Shown: positions 1 through 10,022 of the stretch, piece after piece | Numbering within the stretch: the first letter of the stretch is position 1 | How the letters are laid out: each line of letters opens with the position of its first letter | NCBI RefSeq assembly: GCF_001949145.1 | Contig: NW_019091407.1 | Span: 1,625,902-1,659,265, forward strand | Origin: Acanthaster planci | Taxonomy: Eukaryota > Echinodermata > Asteroidea > Valvatida > Acanthasteridae | DNA length: 33,364 nucleotides | Direction: 5' to 3' | Translations under genes and position numbers: made by a program | The notes under the pieces: generated by a model | Databases searched by the model: none | What the model saw: the letters and a program-made list of their open reading frames with translations, nothing else | Told to the model about the DNA's origin: nothing

Positions 1-405
1 TTGATTATAATGTACAATTGTGTGTGTTATTGCAACTGATTTTGAACATGATTTGTGCAACGATCTGCGAGTCATTACGACCAAATGTTAGGATATTCAA
101 TCAAACATGAAGGTCAATTATTCAAATAGTTGACTCAGCCCTAGCAGCTGTGCTGAGTACCCTACAGAGCCATCTTCCATTGTCTGGAGGCAGTCAACAG
201 CTGGCACAGTAAAGATGCTGCGTACGCTGGTAGTGGGATTCATTTTAGGGAGTTTTCAAACAATGGGAGCCATTTTGTACATGTACCTGCAGTAGCAAAT
301 ACATCACTGATGAGAAATGCACCTTGGGTGTACACAGATTCTTTGCTTTCAATGTTAGCATAGTAGACATCAATGTGACTTTTGTGGGACTTATCTCTAT
401 TTCAG
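1..405. other. 5' edge: intron of the TOGARAM1-like gene, no exon supported
   Basis: This should be the intron before exon a. An open stretch around 132-209 ends in a stop, and no donor yields the TG needed to complete the split Trp codon at 406. Nothing else is recognised. Confidence 0.5.
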
Positions 406-598
406 GGAGGCTAAGATGGACGGGTTACAGATTGTCCGCAGACTCTCCACCTTCCATCAAGAAGAGGTCATAGGTCAAATGCACACGGTAGTTGTGGCTG
501 TCCTGAATGAAGTCAAGAACCTGCGGTCCTCAGTCTCCAAGATGGCAATCATGACGATGGGGGATATGTTCCAGGAACTGCAGCAGGCACTGGATAAA
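406..598 (+). CDS. TOGARAM1: TOGARAM1 exon a (start of TOG3)
   Basis: Acceptor ctatttcag ends at 405; donor gtaagc starts at 599. The exon enters with one base of a split codon and leaves in phase 0. It encodes 64 residues including EVKNLRSSVSKMAI, the best conserved helix of the first TOG3 HEAT repeats. The ATG at 416 is internal, not the gene start. Confidence 0.9.
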
Positions 599-3500
599 GT
601 AAGCCCCCCCCCCAAGAAAAATCCATCCGGGTGTTTTTTGTAACAAGAGACACATGTAACCACAGTGGTGCGCTTTGCTGAGGACTAGTGCAGTGTTAGC
701 AAATATTTAAGACATTTAAAGAATGCAGACTTGGCATATTCGGTGCGCATTAAACTTTACAGCACATGTGCTGTAGTCATGTTAGTTCAGAAGATAATGA
801 TTAGACCATAATTGTACACACCTGTGTGACTGCCACAGCGATATTGCCTCTCAGCAATGGACTTTTCAATACAAACCCCCAAAATGCATATTTGCCGTTG
901 TATCTTAGTTAATCTCATTTCAATTTTGGTTTGCTATCTGAAAGGGTATTTACTGCCTTTTGGACTTGTATGCTAATGAGTATTTTTATGTTCATGTGTA
1001 AAGCTGTGATGTCATCCTGGAGAGAAAACGTCCATGTTGCCTTGGTTTTTCAGAAAACAAATTGATTTTTGGATCTTGCCCAATGCTGGCCTGAATTTCC
1101 ATTTCTTTGATGATTCATTGTTGTGTTAGTACATTGCAAAGTCTGGGTCTTGCAAGGGGCATGCTATATAAACATTTGCGTAATGTTGTATGTCACAGGT
1201 AATTATTGTTTTTATTTGGTATCTCAATGAAATTTTTTGTTTGTTTGCTGCTGTATTTTTAGGCGCTTATTTATTACTTTTTCTCGCTTATTTTTACTAA
1301 TGTAAATTTGTCTGGAATTTGTTTAATTTGTATGTAATGCGCTCTTGAACTTGTTGATCCTGGAGGGAGCGCAATATAAGTCCAATAAATTATTATTATT
1401 ATTATTATTGCAAAAAGCAAACAAGCAAACCTTTCTCAGATATGTTTTCAGTGAGTAAATTCTGGGTTCACAATTTGAACAGAACAGCCTCTCCACTGAG
1501 CCATGCCTTCCCAAGATGACATCACAGCAATAGTGCCCTCAGAAGTCCAGGAAAACAATGATAATTTCAAATACTTAAAAAAGTGCACCTTTCAATGCGT
1601 TGAACCTGATAGGCATATTAGATGGTTTTCGGACATTGAAGAAGGGTGTAAAGTTGCAGAAAATTGCATTGTTTCTAGATTTTAAATGTACTTGCACATC
1701 CACAAGGGTGTCCTTGATTTTAGAGTAAAATCAAATGAAAGCCCTGTGGCTGTGTATTAGTTTGTGCATTATATATCACAGGGGGGCTTAATGCACAAGG
1801 GGAGTCAGGTTGGCATAGCATTTCTCTCCTCGACTTCCACCTCTGGGGACCTGGGTTCGAATTCGGCTCGGTCCCCATGTGGATTAGGTTTTCAGTCCCT
1901 TCCTGAGTCTGTGTGTTTTTTCCGAAACATTTATCCGCGGTGTTCCTCCCACCTCTAAAACTGAACATTTCTTCATTTTATTACTCATTATCATCCTGTT
2001 ATTGGCGCTAAATGCACTGTTGGATGATAAATAAATAAAATAAAGACCTATGAACTATTCAGCCAAGTGGGGTAAAAATGTACATATGCCTGCTTACTTG
2101 CTTGGCTGTGATTTCCAGAGTCTGTTCTATTTCAATTGCATCCGGTCCAGTGGCTCATATCAATACTTCCTATACTCGGAAACCAATGTCACTCAGTGAT
2201 GGAGTCTTTTTTTATCCTGATGCAGGAGTTAGAGCAAATTTGCAAGATCCTGATGCCCAAGGCAGGTGAGAGCAACGCCTTCATCAGAGAAGACGTGGAT
2301 AAGGCACTGGACTCAATGGTGCAGAATGTCAGTCCCCAGAGGGCGCTGTGCGCACTCATCAGTGCTGGTGTCAGGTACGTATCTGGCCCAGAAAGAAATC
2401 AGACAGGGTTAAGTAACATTACTTAGCTCTCACTTGACTCGGATGTTTTGATTCTCACCACAGATTATGTTTTGTTGGTTCTGGTACCCAAAGCTCAGTA
2501 TTTCTAAAATCCAAAATGATGTATCCCAGAAATTATCAACGTTGACTTCCCAGTTTTGGCTGCTAATTTTTTTCCCACTCCAACATTACTTTAATGATAT
2601 GCTTAATCTTCAGAGTTGTAGTTGATGCCCGAAGTAGTATAACTTGATAGTGTACTATTTTTGTAATTGCCCAGTTCTTAGCAAAATAGTTTCTCATGTC
2701 ACCTGTAAATGCATGTTCGTATTTTTTGTGAGTATTTTTCACCAGATTTTATAGCTCTCATCTGAGTATTATGCTCTGCCTGAATATCCCAGAGAAAAAA
2801 GGTGGTACCTACCTCAGGATTCCTTATTCTGGTCATTTTGGGACTTCTCACTTGGAAGCCTAAATGTCTACTTGCCACCCTGCAAGAGGAAAGTCTTTAA
2901 GCCTGTGCATTGACCCGACGTTTTGCATTGTTACACAGTCACAAAAACCAAACAGTCCGCAAGACCACAGCTATGCACCTGAATACACTGGTGGACAGGA
3001 TGGGGCCCGGGCGGCTGCTTAGTGGTGTCAAGGACATCACAGACAAGATCCTGCCAGCTGCTGCTAGCCTGGCCCTGGACAACGGCCAAGAAACGAGGTA
3101 TGAAGGCAGAGACAAGTTTGCAGTGCTTGGATGAGTGCGTTGCCCTGAGTAATGAGTGTGCCAGTGATAAGGCTGGATGTGCCTGTTCTTGGCTCAGATA
3201 CATTCTAAGTACAAGACTCAAGTCCTGGTCAGGTTTTTGTATGTATCGCGTTTACTGTGCATGGTTTAGTGAGCGCTGTGTCGTAGACGTACATGCATTT
3301 ACCAGTGCAATAACACTTTAAAAGCCGACAAAGGAGACTTATCTAAGATCAACCAGTGCTGAAATAGAAATATAAGGGAAAGCTCACGCATCGCTAGTTG
3401 AATTTGAAATGTGTATTTGCAGTTGTATGAAATACAAATATTGCCCGCCTGAAAAGGTAGAGAAATTGAGCCCACAAGAGGATCTATTGTGTATTGTATG

Positions 3501-6500
3501 TGCATTTTCTGAAAGGCAAAGCCAAAAAAGTACACCATTTATTGTGTTGTTGTTTTACTCGTCCTCTTCATCCCATCTGGGACATCAGGCCACAATCATC
3601 CTCAACCATTGAACCATGTCCTGTGGGTTTGCCTGTGCTTTGCCCTGTGTGAGACCCAATTCCTTCATCCCTGTCTTCCATCAGGTGGCATTGTGCCTGC
3701 CTCTTTATCCTCCCTATAGGGGTCCATCTCATGGCAGCTTTTGGTATCCTTTCATTGGGTATCATCATAGCATGACCGAGTCATCGCAATCTGAGGATCT
3801 TAATCTCAAGGGATATTATCCTACTGGCTATCTTCCAATACAGTTCCTTGTTAGAGATCTTGTCAAGTTGTCACGTCAGTCCATACTACAGATCTTTAAT
3901 AGACAGATACTGTCATAGACATCAACCTCTCTTGTAGCAGGCATCCCTGTGTGCTGCTGCCCTTGTACTGGAGGGGCTTGCATGCCTCAAAGAGTCTTTG
4001 AGCTATCCACCTTGAGTAGAAGCATCCCCTCATCTGTCGAAAACAGCCATATTGGCGGGGAATATTCGTTTTGTTGGTAGCGATATGACCGTAAAGCGTA
4101 CATTTCCTTGTCGTTTGTGAGCCATCAAAGTTTTTGAACCAGTGAAATTCCACTCTGACCAAAGGAGCCTCCGTTGCTAAGAAAAGTGCACCCTCTCTTG
4201 GTTCAGCGCAAGGTTCATACCAAAAGGGATCTGTGCGTCTGGTACATGTAGGTGTAACCAAGCCTGGTAGGTGATGAAGGAAAGGTCAAACAAAAAGCAG
4301 TACCCGGTCCTCCAGGTTGGGGGTTTGGTGTAGTGCCAAGAACCCCACCCCAGAAATCGAACACCCTGTAACTGAAACTGCAACTACATTGTGTTTATAT
4401 TTTAGTTTTATCTGCTTCCTTGTTTTATTTTTCGTATGCGTTATTTTGAGTCCTGCATTAAAATGGGATCATGCAGCAGTCGCTGTTGCTCTCCACATCC
4501 GATTCTGATTAAATCCGTGAGCTGAGGGCGTCATAACTGCCATGTGGCCTGCTCATTTGTGATCGCAGGTTTTACGCCCGCAAGATGCTGTACTCCATGA
4601 TACATCACGAGTCTTTCAACAAACTGATAGAGAAGTATGTGCCAGCGAAGGACCTGAGATCCCTGAAAGAAGTGCTGGAAAACCTCAGGCTGAAGGTAAT
4701 ATCATGCAGCAGGTCAAAGAAATTCTGTAAAGGGATAGCACTGTTAGAAGAAATCATCTTTTCAAACTAACAGCAATAGCAGAAGTTGTTACAACCACAC
4801 TTAAATTGTCATTATTTGAGTTTTTGAAAAGTCCAGGTATGACACTCCTTATGTGATTGTTACACGTATTATTAAATGTGACACGGCATTCTAAAACTAG
4901 GCTAAAGGCTTCTTAGCCATATAGAAAATGACACCAGTATACACAAGAACAATGCAAATTCCACTTTTTTATTTTGGCATAACTACCAAAGCATTCGTAC
5001 TTCAGAGTGATCCAGGGTGGAAAAGTTTGCACCGTGGATCACTTTGAAGTGTGAAATTTACGGCGGGGGAGACGAATTGTCAAACAGCAAAATGACCTAC
5101 CTGGTTTTGGAATGATGGGTCACAACTGTTACAGTTAATCAGCAACGTAATCAGTATGGGATATTAGAAAAGATGCCTGTCCCATCATGAAAAGTAAGAC
5201 CACAGTTTCCTACTCATGAATTTTCATATAATGCATAAATTTAATTTCCATATTCAAAGATATATTATATACGTATATACAGGGACAGATAGTTTTGCAT
5301 CTCATGAAAAATTAATTTGAAATGCAAATATAGCTATTTTGTCCCCTTGCATTCATGTAATTAAGAGATTAATTACATTCTGCCGTAAATAATCCCTTTC
5401 ATATGCCTGGCTCTTGATGCAAAGGTAATCTCTTCAGAAATACAAAATTTTATAAAAGGTCGCCCACTTCCAGGAATGGGTTGAAGCTCACAGTTGAAGT
5501 GTTATCAAGGTTACATCTTGAAACCTTGAGAGCTTTGTGGTCACCAGACATGTATGGCGTTGTGTCTAACATATTCTGCCAAGGTAGATTTTTGGGGAGG
5601 GGGATCTTTAACGAGTTGGATGGGTGTGAGATTGGTTAGGGAATGTCCTGTTCTTTATTGCTTGGTTCATATCTTATTGCTGTTACCAGGGTCCAGGCGA
5701 TTTACCCCATGACAGCTCCTCAGCCCGCGTCCGACGGAGTCATTCCAACACACGCAATAATTCTGGCTCCAGCCCAGCCTCCCGGGACAAGATAGACTCT
5801 GCTGGCAGGTATGTACCAAACACGAGTGTAACCCACTGTGGGCTTCATTAGTACCCATCTAGTAGTCCCAACTCACTGTATAAGTCATCCATTTGTTACC
5901 TGGTTAGGCTGTATCCAAGTTTATTGCCTAGAGCCAGGTCCACTGTTAGTTCATCACCCACTGTAAATGCAGGGATGCAGTGACAGTAGATATAGCATCC
6001 CGCAGTGCCAACCTTACATACCTTGTGTGGACTCGTGAAGAAAAGAGGTCCACGTAATGGAGGTTTTGCAGACCTTGTGTGAGCTAAACCATGTCCACAC
6101 AAGGTTAGCACCTTTCTCGTAAACAGTTTAAGAAGCGTTTTGAGTTATTGTCATTTGTACCAAAAGGAAGAGGAATAATCAAAAATGAGTATCTTCACTG
6201 AGTTTTCTTAACTACGGGAAATAAGGGAATGTCTGCACTTGGGAGGTAACATTAATATGTGTGTATTTGCTTTTGTTACTTTACGTTCTTGCAGGTTCAC
6301 ATAAGCTTGACTTAAGCGTAATTTCATATCATTTCATGCGAATGGTTAATGTTTAGATTTGGCATTCATATGATGGCTGGATGACATTTACATTCAGGTG
6401 TATTGTTGCAACAGATTTTTTGGTGCACCTAGGTCTAGAGCCAATGTTTTTCTGCAATCGCGGAAAGATTAACGGAATTTGCAGAATCAACACTTTGGAA

Positions 6501-9366
6501 CGGAATCCATTGCTTGAAATGGAACTTGCAAAATTTCCCAGTAAGCGTGGCTTAAAAAGTGAAGACAACTTTTCGCACATTACTAAAAATACAGGCCTAC
6601 CTGACCCTGATAAAATGATTGCTTTTAATAACAGAGTTATGCTGGAAACATACAAACTAGCACCACCATTGGGTTGGCTGGTGCCGAAGTGAGCCCAGGC
6701 GCTGGCACAGCATGGCGATGTACACACTAGCCGCTCACACGTGCACTGCACTAGCAACAAAATCAAGGCACAAACAGGTTCATACTCACACATATGCTTA
6801 TTGAACACATGGGGGAACTTGTCTGTGTGTCCGCATAAACACCCTGAGACAAGGTATATACAGCATGGTGAAACGACCAAACTGTTTCAGCAAAACGGAA
6901 GACAAATTGCATTTTTCTTGAATTACATGAAACCTAGTGAGCTTGATGTACCTTAGCTGAAATAGCCCCTTGAAAGTTTCGATGAAGAGCAAAGGTTTCA
7001 CTCACAAACATGCATTTTAAGGCCCAGGTTTGATGTTAACTTTCCAAATTTGTCGCACCTCTGCAAAATAAAAATGGTGGCTTGATGTCCAACATAAAAT
7101 ATTTTGATCAACAGTTGTTGCATGGAGTACTTACTTCATAACTGCACTGTACATTGTATTTAATTAATCTGATTTTGCACGAGGATTGACACATGAATAG
7201 TACATTGATGAATCTTTTTGTAAGTTTTTGACGATTGCACTTATGAGAAACCGAGGGATGTCGTACTGTTAAGTAGATTTCAAAAAAATTTTGGAAAAAA
7301 TGGAAAATTATTGGCCCCAAAGGTACCATATTTATAATGGTTGTACAATTATACATTCACTTCATTTGGGTCTTACTCCTGAACAGCATTTAGTTTTGTC
7401 TTTGTTTTAGTTTAAATCGGTTTGATTCGTTTCCCCACAGTGATCATGCCTTGTCCAGCTCCATGCGGCGGACCAACAGGAACTCATCCCGTGGCTCTGA
7501 GACCAATCAGGAGACTGTCAAAGACCTATGCAAATTACTTTCCGCAGCCGATTGGACAGAGAGACTCCAGGGAATTACTCAAGTGCAAGAGTTGGCCGAG
7601 ACCAATGTTGAACTCATCACCGCAAATATTATTAAGGTTTGTGACACCAAAGTACATGATTCTCTTCGGCTACAATGTGATGCATGTGTACAAATGACAG
7701 AATTTCATGCCTGTGTTGTGGTGTCAATGGACACAGCTGTTTCACCTAGTTCTTGAATGGGTTCTAATTCCACCCACTCTATGTCCCTACAGATCTTTGA
7801 CAACTTCACCTCGCGGCTGACCGACTCCAATAGTAAAGTCAATCAAGTGGCACTTCAAACCATGCTGAGTATGGTACCCAGACTTGGGGAATACCTGGGT
7901 GCTGTGGTAACAGGGGTGGTGCCTGTGGTGTCAGGTAACCTTGCTTCTAAGAATGCAGTTATATGCAAAACAAGTGAAGATATCCTGGACAGCATTATAG
8001 AGCATGTTGGTATGTACAGTTGAAAAGTAATGCCCGGTTTATAAGAAGCATATTCACTTTTAGGTTTTGTTAAATCTGTCATTTACCTTTGTTCACTTCT
8101 ATCATTTCCAGTTTTGTGTTGATCAAGGTGCTCGTAGATGTACTTTGTAGATTTATTAGCGATTTTCTCTTTTTTTTGCTGTATAAACAGGGGAGAAACA
8201 TAATTCCTTCTTTTTTGAAAGTCTTTGCAGTAGCATTTTGATAGAAGAGAACATCTCTGTTGCTAACAGAAACACATTGGGTAAAGCACTCCACTGCTTT
8301 GTGCAGAAAAAACTTCCCATTCGGTATACTGTGTAATAAAGTTCTTGATTGTGTGAAGCACCCCCACCTTTGTATGGGGATCAACATATAAATTCTACAT
8401 CATAGGAAAAACAAGACCCTAGTCAGTTCAGTTTTGATGTTGTCATTCCAGGCCTTTTAAATGACAAGATTGGTTCATTTCCACAATGGTCACTTTTCCA
8501 TGTTCGTTTTGTAAATTGTAATGTCATTGTGCCTGTTTCTTCTTTGTTTGTTACCACAGACAAGATTGTCTTGATACAGCCCTTTTCCTCGGCCACACAA
8601 TATGGCAATGCTCGAGTTAAGCCAAAGATGGTGGAAAAGCTGGCATGTAAGTTTACACGCTTAATTCAAGTTGTTCAACACTTTTTAAGTTTATGGTCGA
8701 CACGCTGCCCCAATTTAGTGCGCCTAGTACGTAATTTAGGGATATTTAATTGATTGAGGCATTCCCTGCACCACACAAAACCATCATTTTGACTTCCTAG
8801 CACCTGTTTACAATAAGCAATTTCAAATTTTCAACCAAGATAAACAAACATTTGGGATAAATGAAAGATTTCCGTGCAAAGTGCAGTTAGCAAATGAGTG
8901 TTTATTGACTATTTATTCAAAAATGCACTGCCAAAAAGCCACCCCATAACAACTTCTTGGTGCTGCACTGCATTGTGAATCGCCTGTTTCATCTTGACTT
9001 TTGGAAGTTACCAAGGTTTCTGGACACGTGCCTCCCCCCACCCCCAAGTCCATTCTGACATACTCTCAAAATGAGCTTCCATTAATCCTACAATTTCTCC
9101 CTCCCCACATATTTATAGACCTGTCAACGCAGGTATATCCACGCAAGCAACAGACAGTGGTCCGCAATGTTCTGCCAGTGCTCTGGCATCTCCTGGGCAG
9201 CTTGACAGGCAGCGGGGCAGTGCCGGGGGGAACGGGCAACCTCAGGGGTGCCGTCAACAAACTTGCTAAGGAGTTACACAGTGTCATGGGGGAAGCACTT
9301 GTGCAGCATGCCAGCAGCCTACCACCTAGACAGCGCAACACCTTGATGGAAATCCTGGGTGTATAA
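406..9366 (+). CDS. TOGARAM1: TOGARAM1-like (crescerin/FAM179B) gene, 3' part: nine exons, TOG3 and TOG4
   Basis: Microtubule-binding TOG-array protein; family members act in the cilium/axoneme and promote tubulin assembly. Spliced exons 406-598, 2226-2374, 2939-3097, 4569-4695, 5690-5808, 7441-7636, 7793-8009, 8560-8646 and 9119-9366 give one unbroken frame of 497 residues plus TAA. All introns are GT..AG and phases match at every junction. From remembered vertebrate TOGARAM1, residues 1-205 correspond to TOG3 (NAFIREDVDKAL, DRMGPGRLLSGVKDI, EKYVPAKDL), 206-275 to a Ser/Arg-rich linker, and 276-497 to TOG4 (SRLTDSNSKVNQVALQTM, VLPVLWHLLGS, PGGTGNLRGAV). Base 406 is the last base of a split codon, probably the conserved Trp that opens TOG3, so the gene is partial at its 5' end; N-terminal TOG1 and TOG2 lie off the window. 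Family assignment is strong; TOGARAM1 versus TOGARAM2 is less certain. No frameshift or stop is seen. Confidence 0.93.
862..1115 (+). repeat. Unclassified dispersed repeat, diverged copy 1
   Basis: It aligns by eye, with small gaps, to the later parts of the copies at 23190-23815 and 32365-33240. Shared words include caaaatgca/caaaatgag, aaagggtat, tactgcctttt, tatgctaatgag/catgctgatta, ctgtgatg and tgatgattcatt/tgctgattcatt, all in the same order and strand. It is the most diverged of the four pieces and has no long open frame. Confidence 0.55.
1333..1410 (+). mobile_element. 3' tail of an L2-like LINE (or L2-mobilised SINE)
   Basis: GCGCTCTTGAAC, then agcgcaatataag, then AATAAATTATTATT... 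ending in a perfect (ATT)n at 1389-1409. This GCGC-hairpin plus (ATT)n ending is typical of L2/CR1-clade 3' ends. The 5' limit is not visible. Confidence 0.6.
1799..2045 (+). mobile_element. tRNA-derived SINE
   Basis: It has pol III-like A box TGGCATAGCA (1811-1820) and B box GGTTCGAATTC (1854-1864), 43 bases apart. A body with tcctcccacctctaaaactg follows, then an A-rich tail (ataaataaataaaataaa, to about 2043). The body motif recurs in the SINE at 32978-33187, so they appear to be one family. Confidence 0.7.
2226..2374 (+). CDS. TOGARAM1: TOGARAM1 exon b (TOG3)
   Basis: Acceptor gatgcag ends at 2225; donor gtacgt starts at 2375. Phase 0 in, two bases (AG) out. It encodes KAGESNAFIREDVDKALDSM, a near-exact match to the vertebrate family as remembered. 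Confidence 0.92.
2375..2938. other. TOGARAM1 intron without recognised features
   Basis: A 564-base AT-rich intron with good GT and AG ends. I see no repeat or open frame of interest. Confidence 0.6.
2939..3097 (+). CDS. TOGARAM1: TOGARAM1 exon c (TOG3)
   Basis: Acceptor ttacacag ends at 2938; donor gtatga starts at 3098. AG plus T rebuilds Ser across the junction. It encodes VDRMGPGRLLSGVKDIT followed by a helix ending QET, as in the family. Confidence 0.92.
3541..3900 (-). pseudogene. Non-LTR retrotransposon RT, C-terminal end (degraded)
   Basis: Read on the minus strand, one frame gives KISNKELYWKIASR, then LEIKILRLR-stop-LGHAM, then PNERIPKAAMRWTPIGR. This matches the end of many non-LTR reverse transcriptases (L-R-W-L-G-H-V-x-R-M ... 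R-I-P-x-x-A-L-R-W), with the conserved Trp now a stop. Translation runs into a short tail of the taaaacaacaaca type near 3541, suggesting the element's 3' end. The clade (RTE-, I- or CR1-like) cannot be fixed by eye. Dead copy, antisense to the host gene. Confidence 0.7.
4019..4100 (-). repeat. Member 1 of an opposite-strand dispersed repeat pair
   Basis: Its reverse complement matches 20275-20365 for about 66 bases without a gap around cgctaccaa[c/t]aaaa. In one minus-strand frame it reads HIATNKTNIPRQYGCF then RQMRGCF; the partner reads RIATNKMNTPDQRGSF then KPMRGCF. It sits beside the LINE fragment. Identity unknown. Confidence 0.5.
4569..4695 (+). CDS. TOGARAM1: TOGARAM1 exon d (end of TOG3)
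   Basis: Acceptor gatcgcag ends at 4568; donor gtaata starts at 4696. It encodes RFYARKMLYSMI and EKYVPAKDLRSLKEVLENL, the last TOG3 helices, and ends in phase 0. Confidence 0.92.
4696..5689. other. TOGARAM1 intron with a short hairpin
   Basis: The only structure recognised is the stem-loop at 4999-5050. The remaining ~940 bases are AT-rich without open frames or clear repeats. Confidence 0.5.
4999..5050. repeat. Compact inverted repeat (21-position stem, 10-base loop)
   Basis: Bases 4999-5019 pair with 5030-5050 at 20 of 21 positions, one pair being G-U and the only mismatch at 5015/5034. The loop is 5020-5029. The size is that of a small fold-back or a miRNA-like hairpin; there is no evidence of expression. 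Confidence 0.6.
5690..5808 (+). CDS. TOGARAM1: TOGARAM1 exon e (Ser/Arg-rich linker)
   Basis: Acceptor tgttaccag ends at 5689; donor gtatgt starts at 5809. It encodes a hydrophilic linker with RVRRSHSNTRNNSGSSPASR, compositionally like the TOG3-TOG4 linker of vertebrate homologues. Phase 0 in, AG carried over. Confidence 0.85.
5809..7440. other. TOGARAM1 intron, mostly featureless
   Basis: Contains a 12-bp inverted repeat, ccttgtgtggac (6020-6031) with gtccacacaagg (6093-6104), and overlapping open frames on both strands near 6353-6880 (minus 175 codons, plus 103 codons) with no recognisable domain. No splice-compatible exon of the host gene is seen. Confidence 0.45.
7441..7636 (+). CDS. TOGARAM1: TOGARAM1 exon f (linker and start of TOG4)
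   Basis: Acceptor ttccccacag ends at 7440; donor gtttgt starts at 7637. After a basic Ser-rich stretch (SMRRTNRNSSRGSE) it starts TOG4 with LCKLLSAADWTERLQGI. The Asp-Trp followed by an Arg-Leu helix is the usual opening of a TOG HEAT repeat. Confidence 0.91.
7793..8009 (+). CDS. TOGARAM1: TOGARAM1 exon g (TOG4)
   Basis: Acceptor gtccctacag ends at 7792; donor gtatgt starts at 8010. It encodes SRLTDSNSKVNQVALQTM, the most conserved TOG4 block, and leaves one base (G) for the next exon. Confidence 0.92.
8010..9118. other. Last two TOGARAM1 introns, no other features
   Basis: Introns 8010-8559 and 8647-9118 flank exon 8560-8646. Both have consensus ends. I recognise no repeats or open frames beyond chance in them. 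Confidence 0.5.
8560..8646 (+). CDS. TOGARAM1: TOGARAM1 exon h (TOG4)
   Basis: Short 87-base exon. Acceptor ttaccacag ends at 8559; donor gtaagt starts at 8647. It rebuilds Asp from G plus AC and encodes LIQPFSSATQYGNARVKPKM then EKLA, aligning with the family. It leaves one base (T). Confidence 0.9.
9119..9366 (+). CDS. TOGARAM1: TOGARAM1 terminal coding exon i
   Basis: The acceptor chosen is atttatag ending at 9118, because T plus AC gives Tyr and keeps the frame. The tempting cag 14 bases downstream would shift it. The exon encodes VLPVLWHLLGSLTGSGAVPG and ends in ILGV then TAA, matching the C-terminal end of TOG4. Confidence 0.9.
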
Positions 9367-9581
9367 CAGCACATCCTCCAAGCATACACGTGTACATAAG
9401 TGGACAAACAAAGAAACAAATATATTTATATATTACAGAAACTATACACACTATGAATTTTGAAATTTTCTTGAAATATTGAGTGTTGATGTGATGAGAA
9501 GTTTGTGTGTTCCTTAGTTATTTGATCGAATGAGTTGTTGCAGTCATCTCGGTGATCAGCTGGTTTTCCCACTACCTCCAA

Positions 9582-9587
9582 AATAAA
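9582..9587 (+). terminator. Poly(A) signal of the TOGARAM1-like gene
   Basis: AATAAA lies about 216 bases after the stop codon, followed by a TG/T-rich stretch, as expected for a cleavage and polyadenylation site near 9600-9610. The 3' UTR would be roughly 9367-9605. No other AATAAA is seen between 9367 and 9582. Confidence 0.6.
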
Positions 9588-9609
9588 AACTTACATGTGT
9601 TTCAGATGT

Positions 9610-10020
9610 ATGCCTTTCTCTCTTGGTGCATTCATTTTGAGCTGTGATATAAAAGGAAACAAGCTATCGCCAAAGTTTTTTTCATTTGGTTCACAAATGA
9701 CTTGCAATTCACGGATGTATTTAGAGTGTTAAAAGAATGGACCTCTTTTATTCCTGGAACTGGGTTCAAGAATGAAGTATCCATTAATCAGTGTTAATTC
9801 CTCAAGACACTTTTCTGTGTATTCATTTCCATTTTCCCCATAATATTCTAGTGTTGGTGGTAGGAAGGTTGTTTTTCGGTAAGAAAATTGACTTCCCCTT
9901 ACGCTGTGTTTGCCTTTTTGTTGTATCACTCAGTAACCAAATGTGTGTCAGGTGCCTGGCACTTCAAAAATACATGGATATAGACACCACAGTGCCTACA
10001 AGTCAAGAAGCACATAGAAC
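9610..10020. other. Intergenic, nothing recognised
   Basis: AT-rich sequence after the TOGARAM1 poly(A) signal. Several short open frames overlap here without codon bias, motifs or splice signals. Confidence 0.4.
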
Positions 10021-10022
10021 AG

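Larger units (their letters stand above)
599..2225. other. TOGARAM1 intron, repeat-rich
   Basis: It begins with a C10 tract just after the donor (602-612). It holds a diverged piece of an unclassified repeat (about 862-1115), an L2-like 3' tail ending in (ATT)n, and a tRNA-derived SINE (about 1799-2045). Confidence 0.7.
3098..4568. other. TOGARAM1 intron with antisense LINE and dispersed repeat
   Basis: The intron carries a LINE fragment on the opposite strand (3541-3900) and, next to it, one member of an inverted repeat pair (4019-4100). The remainder (4100-4568) shows nothing recognisable. Confidence 0.6.

Noticed and set aside
132-209. Possible upstream TOGARAM1 exon
   Set aside because: The frame ends in TAA before any donor that could supply the split codon of exon a; similarity to the family is not evident.
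416-418. ATG 416 as the start of a gene
   Set aside because: It is an internal Met of TOG3; homology continues upstream through 407 and across an acceptor at 405.
1811-1864. tRNA gene suggested by A and B boxes
   Set aside because: No matching acceptor stem or normal anticodon arm, and an A-rich tail and SINE body follow. It is a tRNA-derived SINE.
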